6,905 nucleotides of DNA from NCBI GenBank assembly GCA_937996825.1, contig CALKUJ010000234.1, forward strand, positions 1-6,905, given 5' to 3'. Both the position numbers and the translations under genes were made by a program. Positions 5,292 through 6,905 of the stretch are shown here, piece by piece. Each line of letters starts with the position of its first letter. The stretch's first letter is position 1. Source of the stretch: an uncultured Polynucleobacter sp. (GTDB taxonomy: Bacteria; Pseudomonadota; Gammaproteobacteria; Burkholderiales; Burkholderiaceae). The notes under the pieces are model-generated. The model ran no database searches. It worked only from the letters and a program-made list of their open reading frames with translations, and was not told where the DNA came from.

Positions 5292-6905
5292 GTGCAATTG
5301 TTGAATCGCATATTTCGTGGAATACGTCAAATACTGAAGCGCTGGCCCATGCAGGTTGTGGCCAGTGCTTTGATGGTGATTTCTGCTTGGGTGGTTTATT
5401 ACACCTACGAGTCCAGCGAGCGGGTTGTTTTTCAATACGCCACGGAAAGCGCCCAAGAACACGCCGAGTCCGTCACGCAGTTTCGCAACTTTTACGCCCA
5501 AGAGCTGGTGCCTCGCGCGATACGCGCGGGTGTTGAGGTGACGCACGACTACAAATCGCGTAGCAACGCGTTGCCCTTGCCTGCCACCCTGACCATCGAG
5601 CTGGGACATTACATGTCGCAAGTCGATGGAGGAACGCAAGTGCGCTTGTACAGTGATTTACCCTTCCCATGGCGTGCCGGTGAGCGCAAGTTGGATGACT
5701 TCCAAAAAAAGGCGTTGGCTCATCTCAATAAAAATCCAGAAACCCCATTTGTCCGAGAAGAGATGCTCAATGGTCAGCGCGTGCTGCGATACGCCCAAGC
5801 TGATCGCATGCTGTCTGGCTGCGTGGCCTGTCACAACCGATATCAAAGCTCACCCAAAACAAATTGGCAGGTGGGTGATGTGCGCGGGGCGCTAGAGGTG
5901 ATCTTGCCCGTGTCCCAGTGGCAGTCTGCAACAACCGATGTCCTGACCCGCACTTTCACCGTGTTGTTGGGCGCGTTGCTGGGGGGCTTGTTGTTGGTGT
6001 GGTTGTCGGTCCGAAGAATACGCACGGCCTTGATTGTGGCCCGTGACTTATCAACCCAGCGGCAGCAAGCAATTGGGCAGTTGCATCAAGAAATTTCTGA
6101 ACGTCAATTGATTGAACAAGAGTTGCGCTTGAGCGAGAGCAAGCTCAACAGTATTTTTGCGTCTGTGCCAGAAGCCATCGTCGTGGCGGATGCCCGAGGT
6201 CGTATTGTTCAATGCAACGTGGCGACTGCAGAGATCTTTGGGTTTTTGCCGCAAGAGCTAGAAGGTCAAAACATCAATGTGTTGATGCAGCCCCAAGAGC
6301 GCCAAACACATGACGAATATTTGCGCGCCTACGAAAAAACAGGAACGAAACGACTGCTTAATCAACCACGGATTGTGCAAGGCATGCGCAAAGACGGCAC
6401 TTTATTTCCCGTGCGCGTCACGGTGAAAGAAACGCGCGTGGACGACGCACATTTTTTCATTGGGGTTATTCAAGACTTCACGGCCATTCAAAATGCGCAA
6501 GACTTGCTGGTTGACGCTAAAAACAAAGCCGAGCAGGCCAACCGCATGCGCGGCGAGTTCTTGGCCAATATGAGTCATGAGATTCGTACACCCATGAATG
6601 GCATTTTGGGAATGACTGAGTTGGCCATGAGTACCAACGACAGCCAAGCGCAAAAAGAATATTTATCACTGGCCCGCGATTCGGCCAGCCATTTGTTGCA
6701 CATCATCAACCAGATCCTAGATTTTTCAAAAATCGAAGCGGGTGCATTGGAACTGGAAGAGCTGACGGTGTGCCCGGCGCAGTTGATTCGTCATACAGCG
6801 CGTTCGCTGGAGCAACTGGCACAAGCCAAAGGCGTGGTGCTGCGTGTCAATAACGATCCTGCTCTGCCTGATCTGGTGTGGATGGACCCCGTGCGTGTGC
6901 GCCAA
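5292..6905 (+). CDS. Membrane sensor histidine kinase with heme-c (Tll0287/DUF3365-type), PAS and HisKA domains (partial)
   Basis: The frame runs to the window edge, giving 538 residues. A basic lead (RIFRGIRQILKRW) precedes membrane helix 1 (about 20-39). Next comes a periplasmic domain (about 40-221) with VTHDY (83-87), FPWRAGERKLDDF and a CxxCH heme-c motif, CVACH (177-181), followed by QVGDVRGALEVILPV. This pattern is that of the Tll0287-like/DUF3365 heme domain. Membrane helix 2 lies at about 222-241. A charged coiled linker, a PAS domain (about 285-397) and HisKA with SHEIRTP follow; His429 (codon 6576-6578) is the phosphate acceptor. The sequence ends at DPVRVRQ, just before the ATPase N-box, so the ATPase domain and any receiver domains lie outside. 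The likely role is sensing redox state or a heme ligand and signalling through phosphorelay. GTG at 5292 is chosen because an in-frame stop lies at 5280 and this start keeps the basic lead. TTG at 5298 or 5301 and ATG at 5349 are alternatives; none has a good Shine-Dalgarno sequence. Confidence 0.9.
   Translation, partial: MQLLNRIFRGIRQILKRWPMQVVASALMVISAWVVYYTYESSERVVFQYATESAQEHAESVTQFRNFYAQELVPRAIRAGVEVTHDYKSRSNALPLPATLTIELGHYMSQVDGGTQVRLYSDLPFPWRAGERKLDDFQKKALAHLNKNPETPFVREEMLNGQRVLRYAQADRMLSGCVACHNRYQSSPKTNWQVGDVRGALEVILPVSQWQSATTDVLTRTFTVLLGALLGGLLLVWLSVRRIRTALIVARDLSTQRQQAIGQLHQEISERQLIEQELRLSESKLNSIFASVPEAIVVADARGRIVQCNVATAEIFGFLPQELEGQNINVLMQPQERQTHDEYLRAYEKTGTKRLLNQPRIVQGMRKDGTLFPVRVTVKETRVDDAHFFIGVIQDFTAIQNAQDLLVDAKNKAEQANRMRGEFLANMSHEIRTPMNGILGMTELAMSTNDSQAQKEYLSLARDSASHLLHIINQILDFSKIEAGALELEELTVCPAQLIRHTARSLEQLAQAKGVVLRVNNDPALPDLVWMDPVRVRQ

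Overview
The window looks like chromosomal DNA of a betaproteobacterium, most likely a freshwater member of the Comamonadaceae (Limnohabitans/Rhodoferax-like). The reasons are a moderate GC content, the adjacent DUF3305/DUF3306 gene pair typical of that family, and a heme-c (Tll0287/DUF3365-type) sensor kinase. The lineage call is inference from gene content, not a database match.

Layout from left to right. Positions 1-104 hold the 3' end of an unidentified plus-strand gene. It closes in a strong hairpin (77-109) that includes its stop codon. Converging on it from the right is a 1,244-residue minus-strand gene (124-3858) made almost wholly of 8-residue repeats of the form L-[TS]-x-x-Q-[VIL]-x-[AS]. 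Its upstream region (3859-3991) carries a good ribosome binding site, a near-consensus sigma-54 (-24/-12) promoter with exact GG-N10-GC spacing, and further upstream a perfect 12-bp palindrome that could be an activator site. On the other side, on the plus strand, lie a DUF3305 gene (3992-4612) and a DUF3306 gene (4602-5192). They overlap by 11 bp and are probably translationally coupled. A terminator-like hairpin and a T-run follow (5220-5250), then an AT-rich inverted repeat (5254-5274). Last is the N-terminal 538 residues of a membrane histidine kinase (5292 to the window end) with a periplasmic CVACH heme-c sensor domain, a PAS domain and a HisKA domain. It is cut by the window edge just as its ATPase domain begins.

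The most unusual object is the repeat protein. About 150 octads run in tandem, and the register is unbroken for 95 consecutive octads. Laid over them is a second, hidden order. Every 17 octads (136 residues, 408 bp) the same unit positions lose the conserved Gln, and others keep it without exception over six consecutive blocks. That two-level architecture, together with a probable sigma-54 promoter, no signal peptide and no cysteine, makes it the prime candidate for an undescribed system. I recognise no named family for it. The other genes show no evident functional link to it; the DUF3305/3306 pair and the kinase appear to be independent transcription units.
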